This document shows positions 1 through 7,940 of a DNA stretch of 64,000 nt, piece by piece. Source of the stretch: Algibacter pacificus (lineage in GTDB: Bacteria; Bacteroidota; Bacteroidia; Flavobacteriales; Flavobacteriaceae); NCBI RefSeq assembly GCF_008033385.1, contig NZ_VOGY01000012.1, positions 62,001-126,000 of the forward strand, in the 5' to 3' direction. How positions within the stretch are numbered: position 1 is the first letter of the stretch; the number at the start of each line of letters is the position of its first letter. The notes below the pieces were generated by a model. That model was not told where the DNA came from. It was given only the letters and a program-made list of their open reading frames with translations, and made no database searches. The position numbers were made by a program, and so were the translations under genes.

Positions 1-233
1 AAGGTTTTTTTATGTCTTATAAACGGGTAGTTTATCGTATTTCAGAAATTATTTCACAATGCAATAGCACTTACCAGTATAGTTTAAGTTTGGCTAGTTC
101 TATTGTAGATGGGGCGCTACATCAACATTTTATAAAATCTCATTTTAAAACAATTACCAATTGCAATACAAAAAACACTCCTACACATTTTTTTACAAAT
201 TTAGTTTTAAACACCATTAAAATACATGGATAA
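1..233 (+). CDS. C-terminal end of a probable TetR/AcrR-type regulator (partial)
   Basis: The reading frame is open from the left edge of the window, so this is the 3' end of a gene that starts outside it. The first ATG inside is at 12, but the frame continues upstream of it. The visible 73 residues look alpha-helical. They end in a segment of the kind seen in the ligand-binding half of TetR-type regulators that precede export operons (SLASSIVDGALHQHF, then FFTNLVLNTI). The last 8 bases overlap the ABC transporter start at 226, so the two genes are probably co-transcribed and translationally coupled. The DNA-binding domain cannot be seen, so the TetR label is inference from context and weak C-terminal resemblance. 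Confidence 0.45.
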   Translation, partial: GFFMSYKRVVYRISEIISQCNSTYQYSLSLASSIVDGALHQHFIKSHFKTITNCNTKNTPTHFFTNLVLNTIKIHG

Positions 234-1890
234 CAATACTTTATCACCTTGGAAACGCTTCATAGGTTTAGTAGAATTAGAGCGCAAAGATATATATCAA
301 ATTGCTTACTACGCTATTTTTGATGGTTTGGTAAGCCTATCCCTTCCAATTGGAATTCAAGCTATAATTAACTTATTACAAGGCGCTCAAATATCTACTT
401 CTTGGATTGTTTTAGTTTTACTGGTTACCGGTGGCGTAGCATTTTCTGGGCTGTTAAAATTAATGCAAATGCGTATTATTGAAACCATACAGCAACGTAT
501 TTTTACTAGAGCTTCCTTAGATTTAAGTTATCGTTTTCCAAAAATAAAAATGAGTAAACTGCATAATTTTTATCTTCCAGAATTGGCAAACCGTTTTTTT
601 GATACTATAGTCATTCAAAAAGGATTATCTAAAATATTAATCGATATGCCATCGGCATTATTACAAATTATATTTGCTTTAATTCTCTTATCATTTTACC
701 ACCCATTCTTTATCATATTCGGGATATTATTATTAATGCTCATTTATGTAGTATTTAAATATACAGCTAAACGCGGTTTAGAAACCAGTTTAAAAGAATC
801 TAAACACAAATATAAAGTGGCACATTGGCTACAAGAAATTGCGCGTACTATTATTAGTTTTAAGCTTTCGGGAAAAACAGGTTTAGCAATGGAAAAAAGT
901 GATCATTTAGTATCAGAGTATTTAGAATCTAGAGAAAATCACTTTAAAATTTTAGTCATGCAATTTATGCAACTTATAGGTTTTAAAGTTCTAGTAACTA
1001 TAGGCTTATTGGTTATAGGAGGCCTATTGGTTTTAGATCAAAGGATGAATATTGGACAATTTGTTGCTGCAGAAATTATTATACTTTTAATTATTGCTTC
1101 GGTTGAAAAACTAATTAGTGGCTTAGAATCTTTTTATGATGTTTTAACCTCTATTGAAAAATTAGGACAAGTTGTTGATATGCCAATAGAGACACAACAA
1201 GGCGAAAAAATACAAGATAATGGTAGTTTAACAATAGAATTTCAAAACGTGTCTTATCTTGTTGAACAACGCTACCAACCTATTTTAAGTAATATTTCTT
1301 TCTGTATAGCACCAAAAGATAAAGTTTTAATTAAAGGCGAAAGTGGCTCTGGAAAATCGAGTTTACTACAACTTATTTCTGGATTAGTTTCACCAACATC
1401 AGGATATATATATGTAAATAACTTATCAATTCAAAGTCTCTATAAAAATGAATACCGCTCCAATTTAGGCGTCTCGCTTTCCGAAGAAACGCCTTTTGAA
1501 GGCAGCATTAGAGATAATATAACTTTTGGCAATAAAAACATTAGCGATGAGGCTATTTATCAAGTCATTGAAAATTTAAATTTAACCAGTTTTTTACATA
1601 AGCAAGTTAAAGGCTTAAGCTCGATTTTAAAACCCGAAGGAAAACAAATAGCTTACACTACTTCAAAAAAAATAATACTAGCAAGAGCACTTGTTAAACA
1701 ACCCAAGCTTTTAATTCTAGAAAACCCACTAGAACATTTTGATAAAGACGAAGCTACTAAAATAATGAACATGTTGGTATCCCCAGAGCAACCATGGAGT
1801 TTGGTTGTAGTTAGCAATAATGACCAGTGGGAAACTAAATGCAATAAGCAAATTGCCCTTAAAAAAGGCGTTATCATAAATAAACGGTAA
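226..1890 (+). CDS. ABC exporter, fused membrane and ATPase domains, degenerate ATPase
   Basis: An inner-membrane ABC exporter half-transporter of 554 residues. The N-terminal half (about 20-310) holds hydrophobic segments typical of a type-1 exporter membrane domain. The C-terminal nucleotide-binding domain starts near 335 with a good Walker A (GESGSGKS, 371-378). The other motifs are damaged. The Q-loop region reads SLSEETPFEGSI, without its glutamine. The LSGGQ signature is replaced by KPEGKQ near 469-474. Walker B is LLILEN (495-500), with the usual Asp-Glu replaced by Glu-Asn, and the H-loop histidine is missing (VVVSNND). It is followed at once by HlyD and TolC genes, so the whole would form a tripartite export channel for an unknown substrate. 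It may bind ATP but hydrolyse it poorly, or depend on a partner subunit. Confidence 0.85.
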   Translation: MDNNTLSPWKRFIGLVELERKDIYQIAYYAIFDGLVSLSLPIGIQAIINLLQGAQISTSWIVLVLLVTGGVAFSGLLKLMQMRIIETIQQRIFTRASLDLSYRFPKIKMSKLHNFYLPELANRFFDTIVIQKGLSKILIDMPSALLQIIFALILLSFYHPFFIIFGILLLMLIYVVFKYTAKRGLETSLKESKHKYKVAHWLQEIARTIISFKLSGKTGLAMEKSDHLVSEYLESRENHFKILVMQFMQLIGFKVLVTIGLLVIGGLLVLDQRMNIGQFVAAEIIILLIIASVEKLISGLESFYDVLTSIEKLGQVVDMPIETQQGEKIQDNGSLTIEFQNVSYLVEQRYQPILSNISFCIAPKDKVLIKGESGSGKSSLLQLISGLVSPTSGYIYVNNLSIQSLYKNEYRSNLGVSLSEETPFEGSIRDNITFGNKNISDEAIYQVIENLNLTSFLHKQVKGLSSILKPEGKQIAYTTSKKIILARALVKQPKLLILENPLEHFDKDEATKIMNMLVSPEQPWSLVVVSNNDQWETKCNKQIALKKGVIINKR

Positions 1891-1893
1891 GCG

Positions 1894-3249
1894 ATGTTAA
1901 ATATAACCAATAATAAAGTTTCAGAATACATAGACTTAAAAACCTTTAAGTCTGGAAAAGATATTTTTAATAAAGAATACCATAAGCGTTTTAAAAAATT
2001 CTTGTTAGTATTTTCTTTGCTCATATTAGTTATTATATTTCTTCCATGGACACAAAATATATCGAGTACCGGATTAGTAACTACATTAAAACCAAACCAA
2101 CGCCCGCAAACGATACAGTCGCAAATTCCAGGGCGTATTGAAGAATGGTTTGTTGTAGAGGGCGATTTTGTAAAAAAAGGAGATACAATTATTAGAATAT
2201 CCGAAATTAAGAGTGAGTATTTTGATGACCAATTAGCCGAACGAACAGATAATCAACTTACAGCTAAATCGTCATCTGTTAAAGCTTATAAAAATAAAGC
2301 TCAGGCCTTAAAAAATCAAATAGCAGCCCTTAAACAAGAACGTAAACTCAAGCTAGAGCAAGGAAAAAATAAACTATTACAGTCGCATTTAAAGGTTACT
2401 ACCGATAGTATGGATTTAGAAGCTATTAAAATTAAAGCTGATATCAACAAAATTCAATATCAACGTACTATTGAGTTACAAAAGGAAGGTTTAAAAGCCG
2501 TTAAAGATGTTGAAGAAAAGCTTGGAAAGTTGCAAGAAGCCAATGCCAAATTAATAGCGCAACAAAATAAACTGTTAAGTTCTAAAAATGAAGTTATCAA
2601 TGCAGAACTAGCTATTTCTACAATAAACGCAACCTATGCAGATAAGCTTGCAAAAGCCCATAGTGACTTATATACCGCACAATCTAGCGGTTTTGATACC
2701 GAAGCACAAGTATCTAAATTGGAAACTAGTTTGGCTAATTATACAAAACGTAGTCGTTTACTTTATGTTACAGCACCACAAGACGGTTATATAAACAAAG
2801 CCATTAAAGCGGGCATTGGAGAAACCTTTAAAGCCGGCGAACAATTAGTTAACATTATGCCTTCTAATTTTGAATTGGCAGTAGAAATGTATGTACGTCC
2901 TATAGATTTACCACTAATTCATAAAGGCGAAAATGTGCGTGTCCAGTTCGATGGGTGGCCTGCGATAGTATTTAGCGGTTGGCCCAACGTATCTTATGGT
3001 ACTTACGGAGCAAAGATTGTGGCCATAGAGAATTTTATTAGTTCTAACGGTATGTATCGGGTACTACTAAAACCAGATCCAGATGATGTTGCCTGGCCAG
3101 AAGCCATTCGTATAGGTTCTGGAGCCAGAACTTTAGCTCTACTTAACGATGTGCCTATTTGGTTCGAGTTTTGGAGACAAATAAACAGTTTCCCTCCGGA
3201 CTATTACAAACCAACAAATAATTCAGGATACTCTAAAGATAAAAAGTAA
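1894..3249 (+). CDS. HlyD-family membrane fusion protein of the exporter
   Basis: The periplasmic adaptor that should link the ABC exporter to the outer-membrane channel encoded next. One transmembrane anchor (about 36-51) is followed by a lipoyl-like half-motif (IPGRIEEWFVVEGDFVKKGD). A long Lys/Gln/Leu-rich coiled-coil hairpin (about 105-285) comes next, then the returning lipoyl half and beta-barrel region (TAPQDGYINKAIKAGIGE onwards). Its 451 residues fit a toxin- or peptide-export adaptor better than the shorter RND type. It starts 4 bases after the ABC gene stops and ends 6 bases before the TolC gene, so the three form one operon. Confidence 0.88.
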   Translation: MLNITNNKVSEYIDLKTFKSGKDIFNKEYHKRFKKFLLVFSLLILVIIFLPWTQNISSTGLVTTLKPNQRPQTIQSQIPGRIEEWFVVEGDFVKKGDTIIRISEIKSEYFDDQLAERTDNQLTAKSSSVKAYKNKAQALKNQIAALKQERKLKLEQGKNKLLQSHLKVTTDSMDLEAIKIKADINKIQYQRTIELQKEGLKAVKDVEEKLGKLQEANAKLIAQQNKLLSSKNEVINAELAISTINATYADKLAKAHSDLYTAQSSGFDTEAQVSKLETSLANYTKRSRLLYVTAPQDGYINKAIKAGIGETFKAGEQLVNIMPSNFELAVEMYVRPIDLPLIHKGENVRVQFDGWPAIVFSGWPNVSYGTYGAKIVAIENFISSNGMYRVLLKPDPDDVAWPEAIRIGSGARTLALLNDVPIWFEFWRQINSFPPDYYKPTNNSGYSKDKK

Positions 3250-3254
3250 AACAC

Positions 3255-4643
3255 ATGCACAAACTTGTAATTACAATCTTGTTTTTAACAGCTTCTTTAG
3301 GTTTTTCTCAAGAAAACGACACCATATTATCTTTAGAAGAATATTTAGGATATGTAAAAAAATACCACCCCATAGTAAAACAAGCACAACTAATAACCAC
3401 TGAAAGTGAAGCCAAATTATTAAAATCTAGAGGCGCTTTCGACCCTAAATTAGAAGTAGATTATAACCGTAAAAAATTTAAATCTACCACCTATTATGAT
3501 AAGTTGAATACGGCATTTAAAATTCCAACCTGGTATGGTGTCGAATTAAAAGCAAGTTATGAAAATAATGATGGTACTTATATAAACCCCGAATATAAAA
3601 CGCCCGAAGGTGGCTTATACAGCGCAGGTGTTTCAGTTTCCCTTGCTAAAGGACTGCTAACCAACGACCGCATGGCGACCTTAAAACAAGCTAAATTATA
3701 TTTGCAATACGCACAAGCAGAACAAAAATTAGTAACCAATGATGTTTTGTACAATGCTATTGCTACTTATTTTAATTGGCTTAAAAACTACAAAGCCAAA
3801 ATAGTCTATCAGGAGTATTTAACAAATGCCAAAGTACGTTTAAACAGCGTAAAACAAAACTTTTATGCTGGCGATAAGCCCGCTATTGATACACTAGAAG
3901 CTAATATTAATTATAAAAGTAGAATGTTAGATTTTGAAAAAGCTAAAATTGGTTATATCAAATCGGCCTTAGAGCTTTCTAATTATTTATGGATTGAAAA
4001 TAATATACCTTTAGAATTGGAAACCAATGTAGTTCCCGACATAACCACTATTAATAATATTGATGTGGTTTTAAATAGTTCCATTTTAAATACCACCGAA
4101 ACTTTAATTGAAAACCACCCTAAACTGAAAGGGCTTCAAATAAAAAAAGATATCCTAACTGTTGACAAACGTTTAAAAACCAACAACTTACTACCAAAGA
4201 TTAATTTGCAGTACAACTTTTTATCTAGTGATTACGAAAACACAAACAGCTTTAATACCGCAAATTATAAAACAGGATTAAATATTAGTTTTCCATTATT
4301 TCTAAGAAAAGAACGCGCCGATTTAAGATTGGCTAAACTAAAATTACAAGATTTAAATTTTGATATCTCGGCAACTAAAGTCAATTTAAAAAACAAAGTA
4401 AATGCTTCGCTTCAAGAAATAGCATCTTATAAAACACAATACGATATTTTACAAGATATTGTTGTCGATTATAAACAATTTGTAAATAGCGAAGAACGCA
4501 AATTTAGCCTTGGAGAAGGGTCTTTGTTTTTGGTAAACTATAGAGAGGTAAAATTTATCGAAAGTCAACTAAAAGCAATAGATGTAGAATACCAATTATT
4601 AATTAGTAAATCTAATATCTTGCGCGTTTTAAATAATTTATAA
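3255..4643 (+). CDS. TolC-family outer-membrane efflux protein
   Basis: Outer-membrane channel component of the upstream ABC/HlyD exporter. A signal peptide covers about residues 1-18 (ends GFSQ). The mature part contains two alpha-helical repeats with the usual TolC pattern: long amphipathic helices around 120-240 and 330-450, and a second repeat opening with LPKINLQYNF. The 462-residue length is normal for the family. It is the last gene of the three-gene export operon. The following 166 bases up to the next gene hold no clear terminator, and near their end the promoter of the CRP/FNR-type gene. Confidence 0.88.
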   Translation: MHKLVITILFLTASLGFSQENDTILSLEEYLGYVKKYHPIVKQAQLITTESEAKLLKSRGAFDPKLEVDYNRKKFKSTTYYDKLNTAFKIPTWYGVELKASYENNDGTYINPEYKTPEGGLYSAGVSVSLAKGLLTNDRMATLKQAKLYLQYAQAEQKLVTNDVLYNAIATYFNWLKNYKAKIVYQEYLTNAKVRLNSVKQNFYAGDKPAIDTLEANINYKSRMLDFEKAKIGYIKSALELSNYLWIENNIPLELETNVVPDITTINNIDVVLNSSILNTTETLIENHPKLKGLQIKKDILTVDKRLKTNNLLPKINLQYNFLSSDYENTNSFNTANYKTGLNISFPLFLRKERADLRLAKLKLQDLNFDISATKVNLKNKVNASLQEIASYKTQYDILQDIVVDYKQFVNSEERKFSLGEGSLFLVNYREVKFIESQLKAIDVEYQLLISKSNILRVLNNL

Positions 4644-4741
4644 ATACCAATGAATACGTTTATATCACACCCTATCATCTAGTATTTCTATTACGCACAC
4701 TTCGCTTTCTTTTATTAGTTTTTTTTAAGCATTTTTAATAT

Positions 4742-4784
4742 GTAACAAAAATTACGTTACTCAAATTATGTTAACGTAATTTTG
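4742..4784 (+). promoter_or_regulatory. Predicted operator and promoter of the CRP/FNR-type gene (copy A of the motif)
   Basis: GTAAC-AAAA-ATTAC at 4742-4755 matches the palindrome GTAAC-N4-GTTAC with one mismatch in the right arm. It is followed by a perfect Bacteroidota -7 element TAATTTTG at 4777-4784, 26 bases before the regulator start codon. Motif centre to -7 start is 28.5 bp, one base shorter than in the three other copies (5518, 7861, 8757). A second, longer inverted repeat (AATTACGTTA and TAACGTAATT, arms about 4750-4759 and 4772-4781) overlaps it. The layout suggests autoregulation. Confidence 0.65.
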
Positions 4785-4809
4785 AAAAATAACAAAACCC
4801 GAGTTAAAA

Positions 4810-5442
4810 ATGATAACAGAATTACGTGATAGTTATGGTCATGTATTTGAAGAAAAATTACTTGAAGAAATTTCAAAAATAGGCGTGTATAAAGAAATTC
4901 CCGAAGGTTTTAAACTCTTAGAAATTGGCGATTACATAAAATCTATGCCTTTATTAATGTCTGGAGCCATTAAAATATTACGTGAAGATCATGATGGCGA
5001 CGAACTCTTACTTTATTATTTAGAAAGAGGTGAAACCTGCTCCATGACCATGACTTGCTGTTTGGGACATAAACAAAGTGAAATAAGAGCTGTTGCTGAA
5101 ACTGACACCAAACTAATCATGGTGCCTGTAGGTAAAATGGAAGACTGGACTTCAAAATATGAATCTTGGAGAAATTTTGTTTTAGAAAGTTATCACAATA
5201 GAATAAATGAACTATTAACCACTTTAGACGGTATTGCTTTTTTTCAACTAGATGAAAGATTAGTGCAGTACTTAAAGAAAAAAGCCGAAATAAATAACGA
5301 TAATATTATTAAATACACCCACCAAGAAATAGCATACGACCTTCACACCTCTCGTGTTGTAATATCGAGGCTATTAAAAAAGCTAGAACAACTTGGTAAA
5401 ATAGAACTTCATCGAAATTATTTAAAACTTATAAAATTATAA
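4810..5442 (+). CDS. CRP/FNR-family transcriptional regulator
   Basis: A 210-residue regulator with an N-terminal cyclic-nucleotide-binding-like beta-roll (about 25-110), a long dimerisation helix (about 112-145) and a winged helix-turn-helix (about 150-205). The recognition helix reads TSRVVISRLLKKLE. FNR has Glu-Thr-Ile-Ser-Arg here, and the Glu position is Val while Ser and Arg are kept. Altered DNA specificity is therefore expected. There are three cysteines at 77, 83 and 84 (ETCSMTMTCC), but no N-terminal FNR-type four-cysteine iron-sulfur motif, and the phosphate-binding cassette of cAMP-dependent CRP is not evident. The ligand is unknown; a thiol-, heme- or metal-based signal is possible. 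Copies of one palindrome precede this gene and three neighbouring transcription units, so it is the likely local regulator. Confidence 0.85.
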   Translation: MITELRDSYGHVFEEKLLEEISKIGVYKEIPEGFKLLEIGDYIKSMPLLMSGAIKILREDHDGDELLLYYLERGETCSMTMTCCLGHKQSEIRAVAETDTKLIMVPVGKMEDWTSKYESWRNFVLESYHNRINELLTTLDGIAFFQLDERLVQYLKKKAEINNDNIIKYTHQEIAYDLHTSRVVISRLLKKLEQLGKIELHRNYLKLIKL

Positions 5443-5517
5443 TAATTACCTCAGCTTTTTACTATTAATAAACAACTAAAATGGTTTGATGCGAGTTAGA
5501 ACAATTAGTAGTATTAT

Positions 5518-5561
5518 GTAACCAAAGTTACCGTGTAGGCTAATACAATTTATTACTTTTA
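5518..5561 (+). promoter_or_regulatory. Predicted operator and promoter of the rhodanese-remnant/HMA/cytochrome/thioredoxin unit (copy B)
   Basis: A perfect palindrome GTAAC-CAAA-GTTAC lies at 5518-5531. A -7-like element TACTTTTA lies at 5554-5561, so the distance from motif centre to -7 start is 29.5 bp, the same as at 7861 and 8757. Transcription would begin near 5568 and run through the decayed rhodanese into the HMA, diheme lipoprotein and thioredoxin genes. A CRP/FNR dimer centred about 41.5 bp upstream of the start site is the classical class II activator position. Confidence 0.7.
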
Positions 5562-5598
5562 AAGTTTATTATTGTAATAACCTAGTCTGCTTTTAAAA

Positions 5599-5895
5599 AT
5601 GTTTTTACCAATAAATAAGAGCGTCACTGTTTTAGATTGTTATAAATTAAAGAAAAAAAACAATAACAAAAACGTGCAATTTATAGACCTAAGAACGCCA
5701 AGAGAATACTATAAAGAAACTATATAGATAAGTTACTTTTCAGAGGTTTTTAATTCAGAATTTTGTAAATTAGATAAAAACAAAATCATATAATTATATT
5801 GTCGAATCGGCACACGTAGCAAACAGTTTTACAGCAAATTAGCTACTATGGCGTTTACAGAAATCTATGATTTAAAAGGCGGTATTTTAAACTAA
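5599..5895 (+). pseudogene. Rhodanese-like sulfurtransferase remnant with two in-frame stops
   Basis: Read in a single frame from ATG 5599 to TAA 5893, this gives a recognisable single-domain rhodanese. It has the N-terminal signature VQFIDLRTPREY, the active-site loop YCRIGTRS with its catalytic cysteine (codon at 5800-5802), and the C-terminal motif IYDLKGGILN. It is interrupted by TAG at 5725-5727 and TAA at 5791-5793. About eight residues (the usual GHI-xGA segment) are missing around the first stop. The frame is otherwise intact, so decay looks recent. It sits directly downstream of the copy B promoter, so it was probably the first gene of that operon. A functional rhodanese would transfer sulfane sulfur, which hints at the original role of the regulon. 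Sequencing error is unlikely to create both stops and the deletion. Confidence 0.85.
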
Positions 5896-5947
5896 AAAAA
5901 AGTTTATTAAAAAATAAAAAACACTTTACTTAAATATAAAATAATAT

Positions 5948-6217
5948 ATGAAAACTTCAATAATAGTACAAAATTTAAAATGTGGTGGTTGCGCAAACAC
6001 AATTTCAACAAAACTATCAGAAATAAAAAATATTTCAGACGTACAAGTACATGTAGACGATAGCGAAGTAACCTTTAAACACATTAATGAAGCCGATGCT
6101 CTGGCTGTAAAAACCAAGTTAAAAGATATAGGCTACCCATCTATTGACGATGATAATAATTTAGTATCAAAAGCAAAATCTTTTGTGAGTTGTGCCACAG
6201 GAAAGTTTTCAAAATAA
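5948..6217 (+). CDS. Small HMA-domain (heavy-metal-associated) protein
   Basis: An 89-residue cytoplasmic protein with the ferredoxin-like HMA fold of CopZ/Atx1-type metallochaperones. It has the metal-binding loop LKCGGCANTI (Cys12, Cys15) and the typical conserved ends GYPSIDDD. Such proteins bind Cu(I) or Zn(II) with the Cys pair. The C-terminus carries an extra cysteine (Cys82, FVSCATGK) that CopZ lacks. No P-type ATPase is next to it. Its neighbour is a diheme lipoprotein with a methionine-rich linker, so a role in copper or heme/redox stress is plausible but unproven. Expression is expected from the copy B promoter at 5518-5561. Confidence 0.85.
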   Translation: MKTSIIVQNLKCGGCANTISTKLSEIKNISDVQVHVDDSEVTFKHINEADALAVKTKLKDIGYPSIDDDNNLVSKAKSFVSCATGKFSK

Positions 6218-6228
6218 AATTCATTAAG

Positions 6229-7257
6229 ATGAAAAATGCAATAATATTGGTCATCCTTTCAATATTTATTTTTAGCTGTAATAATTCTAAGAAAAAAGAA
6301 TATTCGGCTTTTGATAACCAAATGAAAGCCAATAATCATCCGGGTAAAAAATTAATGGAAACCAATTGTTATACTTGCCATAGCCCATCGGCAAGCGAAA
6401 CAGATAGAATTGGCCCACCTATGATTGCTATTAAAAAACGCTATATAAATAACAACACTACAAAAGAAGAATTTATAGCAGATATGCAGGCCTGGATTAA
6501 AGATCCTAATAAAGAACATTCTAAAATGCCTGGAGCGGTACAACAATTTGGAGTGATGCCAAAACAACCATTTCCTGAAAAAACAATTGCCCAAATAGCC
6601 GATTTTATGTACGATTTTGATATCGATAAGCCTGATTGGTTTGAAGCCCATTACAATGAACAACACGGAAATGGCATGGGAAAAGGAAATGGAATGAGAA
6701 ACGGAATGGGTAATGGACCAAAAAATGGACAAGGCATGAAAAATCAACAAACCAATACAACTACAGAACAATTACCCTATGGTGAGCGTGGTTTAAAATA
6801 TGCTTTAGCAACAAAAGCCGTATTAGGCAAAAACTTAATGGGAACCATTCAAAAAAAAGGCACCTTAGAAGCTTTAGCCTTTTGTAATGAAAAAGCTTAC
6901 CCCCTAACCGATAGTATGTCTGTTGTAAATAATGCAACTATTAAGCGCGTATCCGATAAGCCAAGAAACCAAAATAATCAAGCAAATAAAAAAGAATTAT
7001 CGTATATTAATGCTTTCAAAAACGATATTAAAAACAATACTGAACCAAAACCTATCGTAGATCAAATAGACAATAAAGTGCACGTGTACTACCCTATTAC
7101 TACAAATAGCATGTGTTTGCAATGTCATGGAAAACCAAATCAAGATATTCAAAACCCAACATTACTGAAATTAGCAAGCTTATATCCTCAAGATAAAGCT
7201 ATAGGTTATTCGGTTAATGAAGTTAGAGGTATTTGGAGTATTACTTTTGATAAATAA
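6229..7257 (+). CDS. Lipoprotein with two c-type heme sites: cytochrome c domain plus Tll0287-like (DUF3365) domain
   Basis: The start at 6229 is preferred over 6190. It avoids a 28-base overlap with the HMA gene and gives a proper lipoprotein signal (lipobox IFSC, Cys17). The mature 342-residue protein has a mono-heme cytochrome c domain (CYTCH, 47-51; possible axial Met100 or Met110). A Gly/Asn/Met-rich linker (about 147-170, GNGM-type repeats) follows. The C-terminal domain resembles DUF3365/Tll0287 heme sensors and carries a second site CLQCH (296-300). It should face the periplasm, where it could sense or transfer electrons. The Met-rich linker could also bind copper, which would fit the preceding HMA gene. 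The exact role is not known. Confidence 0.8.
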   Translation: MKNAIILVILSIFIFSCNNSKKKEYSAFDNQMKANNHPGKKLMETNCYTCHSPSASETDRIGPPMIAIKKRYINNNTTKEEFIADMQAWIKDPNKEHSKMPGAVQQFGVMPKQPFPEKTIAQIADFMYDFDIDKPDWFEAHYNEQHGNGMGKGNGMRNGMGNGPKNGQGMKNQQTNTTTEQLPYGERGLKYALATKAVLGKNLMGTIQKKGTLEALAFCNEKAYPLTDSMSVVNNATIKRVSDKPRNQNNQANKKELSYINAFKNDIKNNTEPKPIVDQIDNKVHVYYPITTNSMCLQCHGKPNQDIQNPTLLKLASLYPQDKAIGYSVNEVRGIWSITFDK

Positions 7258-7269
7258 ACTAAATTAGAT

Positions 7270-7566
7270 ATGAGTAAATTTTCAGAATTAATAAATCAAG
7301 ACAATCTCGTATTAGTAGATTTCTACGCAGAATGGTGTGGACCATGCAAAATGATGAACCCCATTTTAAAAGATGTTAAATCTGTTTTAAAAGACCGTGT
7401 GTCTATAATTAAAATTGATGTCGACAAGAACCAAGGCATTGCCGCTAAATACCAGGTTAGAGGCGTTCCCACCATGCTTTTATTTAAAAGCGGAAAACAA
7501 GTTTGGAGACAATCTGGAATGCTAAAAAAAGAAGAATTAATAAATGTAATTACTTCGTCCTATTAA
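7270..7566 (+). CDS. Thioredoxin
   Basis: A 98-residue single-domain thioredoxin with the classical active site WCGPC (Cys23, Cys26), the preceding strand LVLVDFYAE and the cis-proline loop RGVPTMLLF. No signal peptide, so it is cytoplasmic. It follows the diheme lipoprotein by 12 bases and is the last gene of the copy B unit. A perfect 13-bp inverted repeat lies 60 bases downstream. It may be dedicated to recycling the rhodanese or the peroxiredoxin next door rather than serving as the general cellular thioredoxin. Confidence 0.93.
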   Translation: MSKFSELINQDNLVLVDFYAEWCGPCKMMNPILKDVKSVLKDRVSIIKIDVDKNQGIAAKYQVRGVPTMLLFKSGKQVWRQSGMLKKEELINVITSSY

Positions 7567-7626
7567 CAAATTTGTTCCCTATTTTATGGAACATTTCAAA
7601 AGAAAGTACAACTTAAATATTACGAT

Positions 7627-7691
7627 AAATATCTCCAACTTATAAAAGTTTATTCTATTAGTTAAAAAAGTAATTTTTGTTGGAGATATTT
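7627..7691. repeat. Inverted repeat with perfect 13-bp arms and a 39-base loop
   Basis: AAATATCTCCAAC at 7627-7639 is perfectly complementary to 7679-7691, which runs into a T-rich stretch. It lies between thioredoxin and the peroxiredoxin promoter in an otherwise empty region (7567-7860). It may act as a long-loop terminator or RNA stabiliser for the thioredoxin transcript, or be a MITE-like remnant. No ORF or other signal was seen in this gap. Confidence 0.6.
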
Positions 7692-7860
7692 TTTATAAAA
7701 ATCACGTTATAAATATCAAATTCGTTTTTTAGAATACATTGACTTAATAAACTATTCGTCATCTAAATACAACCTTCCCCTCTTTTTTTTAAAACGCCTA
7801 ACATTTTTAAACCAGATAATTATCTACATAATTGTTCTGTTTTAAAATTTTATCTGTTAT

Positions 7861-7904
7861 GTAACCTAAGTTATATATAGACATAAACTATAACTTTATA
7901 TTTG
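7861..7904 (+). promoter_or_regulatory. Predicted operator and promoter of the peroxiredoxin gene (copy C)
   Basis: GTAAC-CTAA-GTTAT at 7861-7874 has one mismatch to the palindrome. A perfect -7 element TATATTTG lies at 7897-7904. Motif centre to -7 start is 29.5 bp, identical to copies B and D. The TTG inside this -7 element opens an upstream frame at 7902, but because it is promoter it cannot be the translation start. The gene start is therefore set at 7941. Confidence 0.7.
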
Positions 7905-7940
7905 TATCATAAAACAAATCAATATTATAAAAAGATAATT

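Noticed and set aside
1653-2024. Minus-strand ORF of 123 codons
   Set aside because: It lies antisense across the ABC/HlyD junction, whose frames are clear; no protein-like motif.
6352-6771. Minus-strand ORF of 139 codons
   Set aside because: It is a shadow of the diheme lipoprotein gene, whose two CxxCH sites fix the true frame.
7902-7940. Upstream TTG start of the peroxiredoxin frame
   Set aside because: The TTG lies within the -7 element TATATTTG, so it is upstream of the transcription start.
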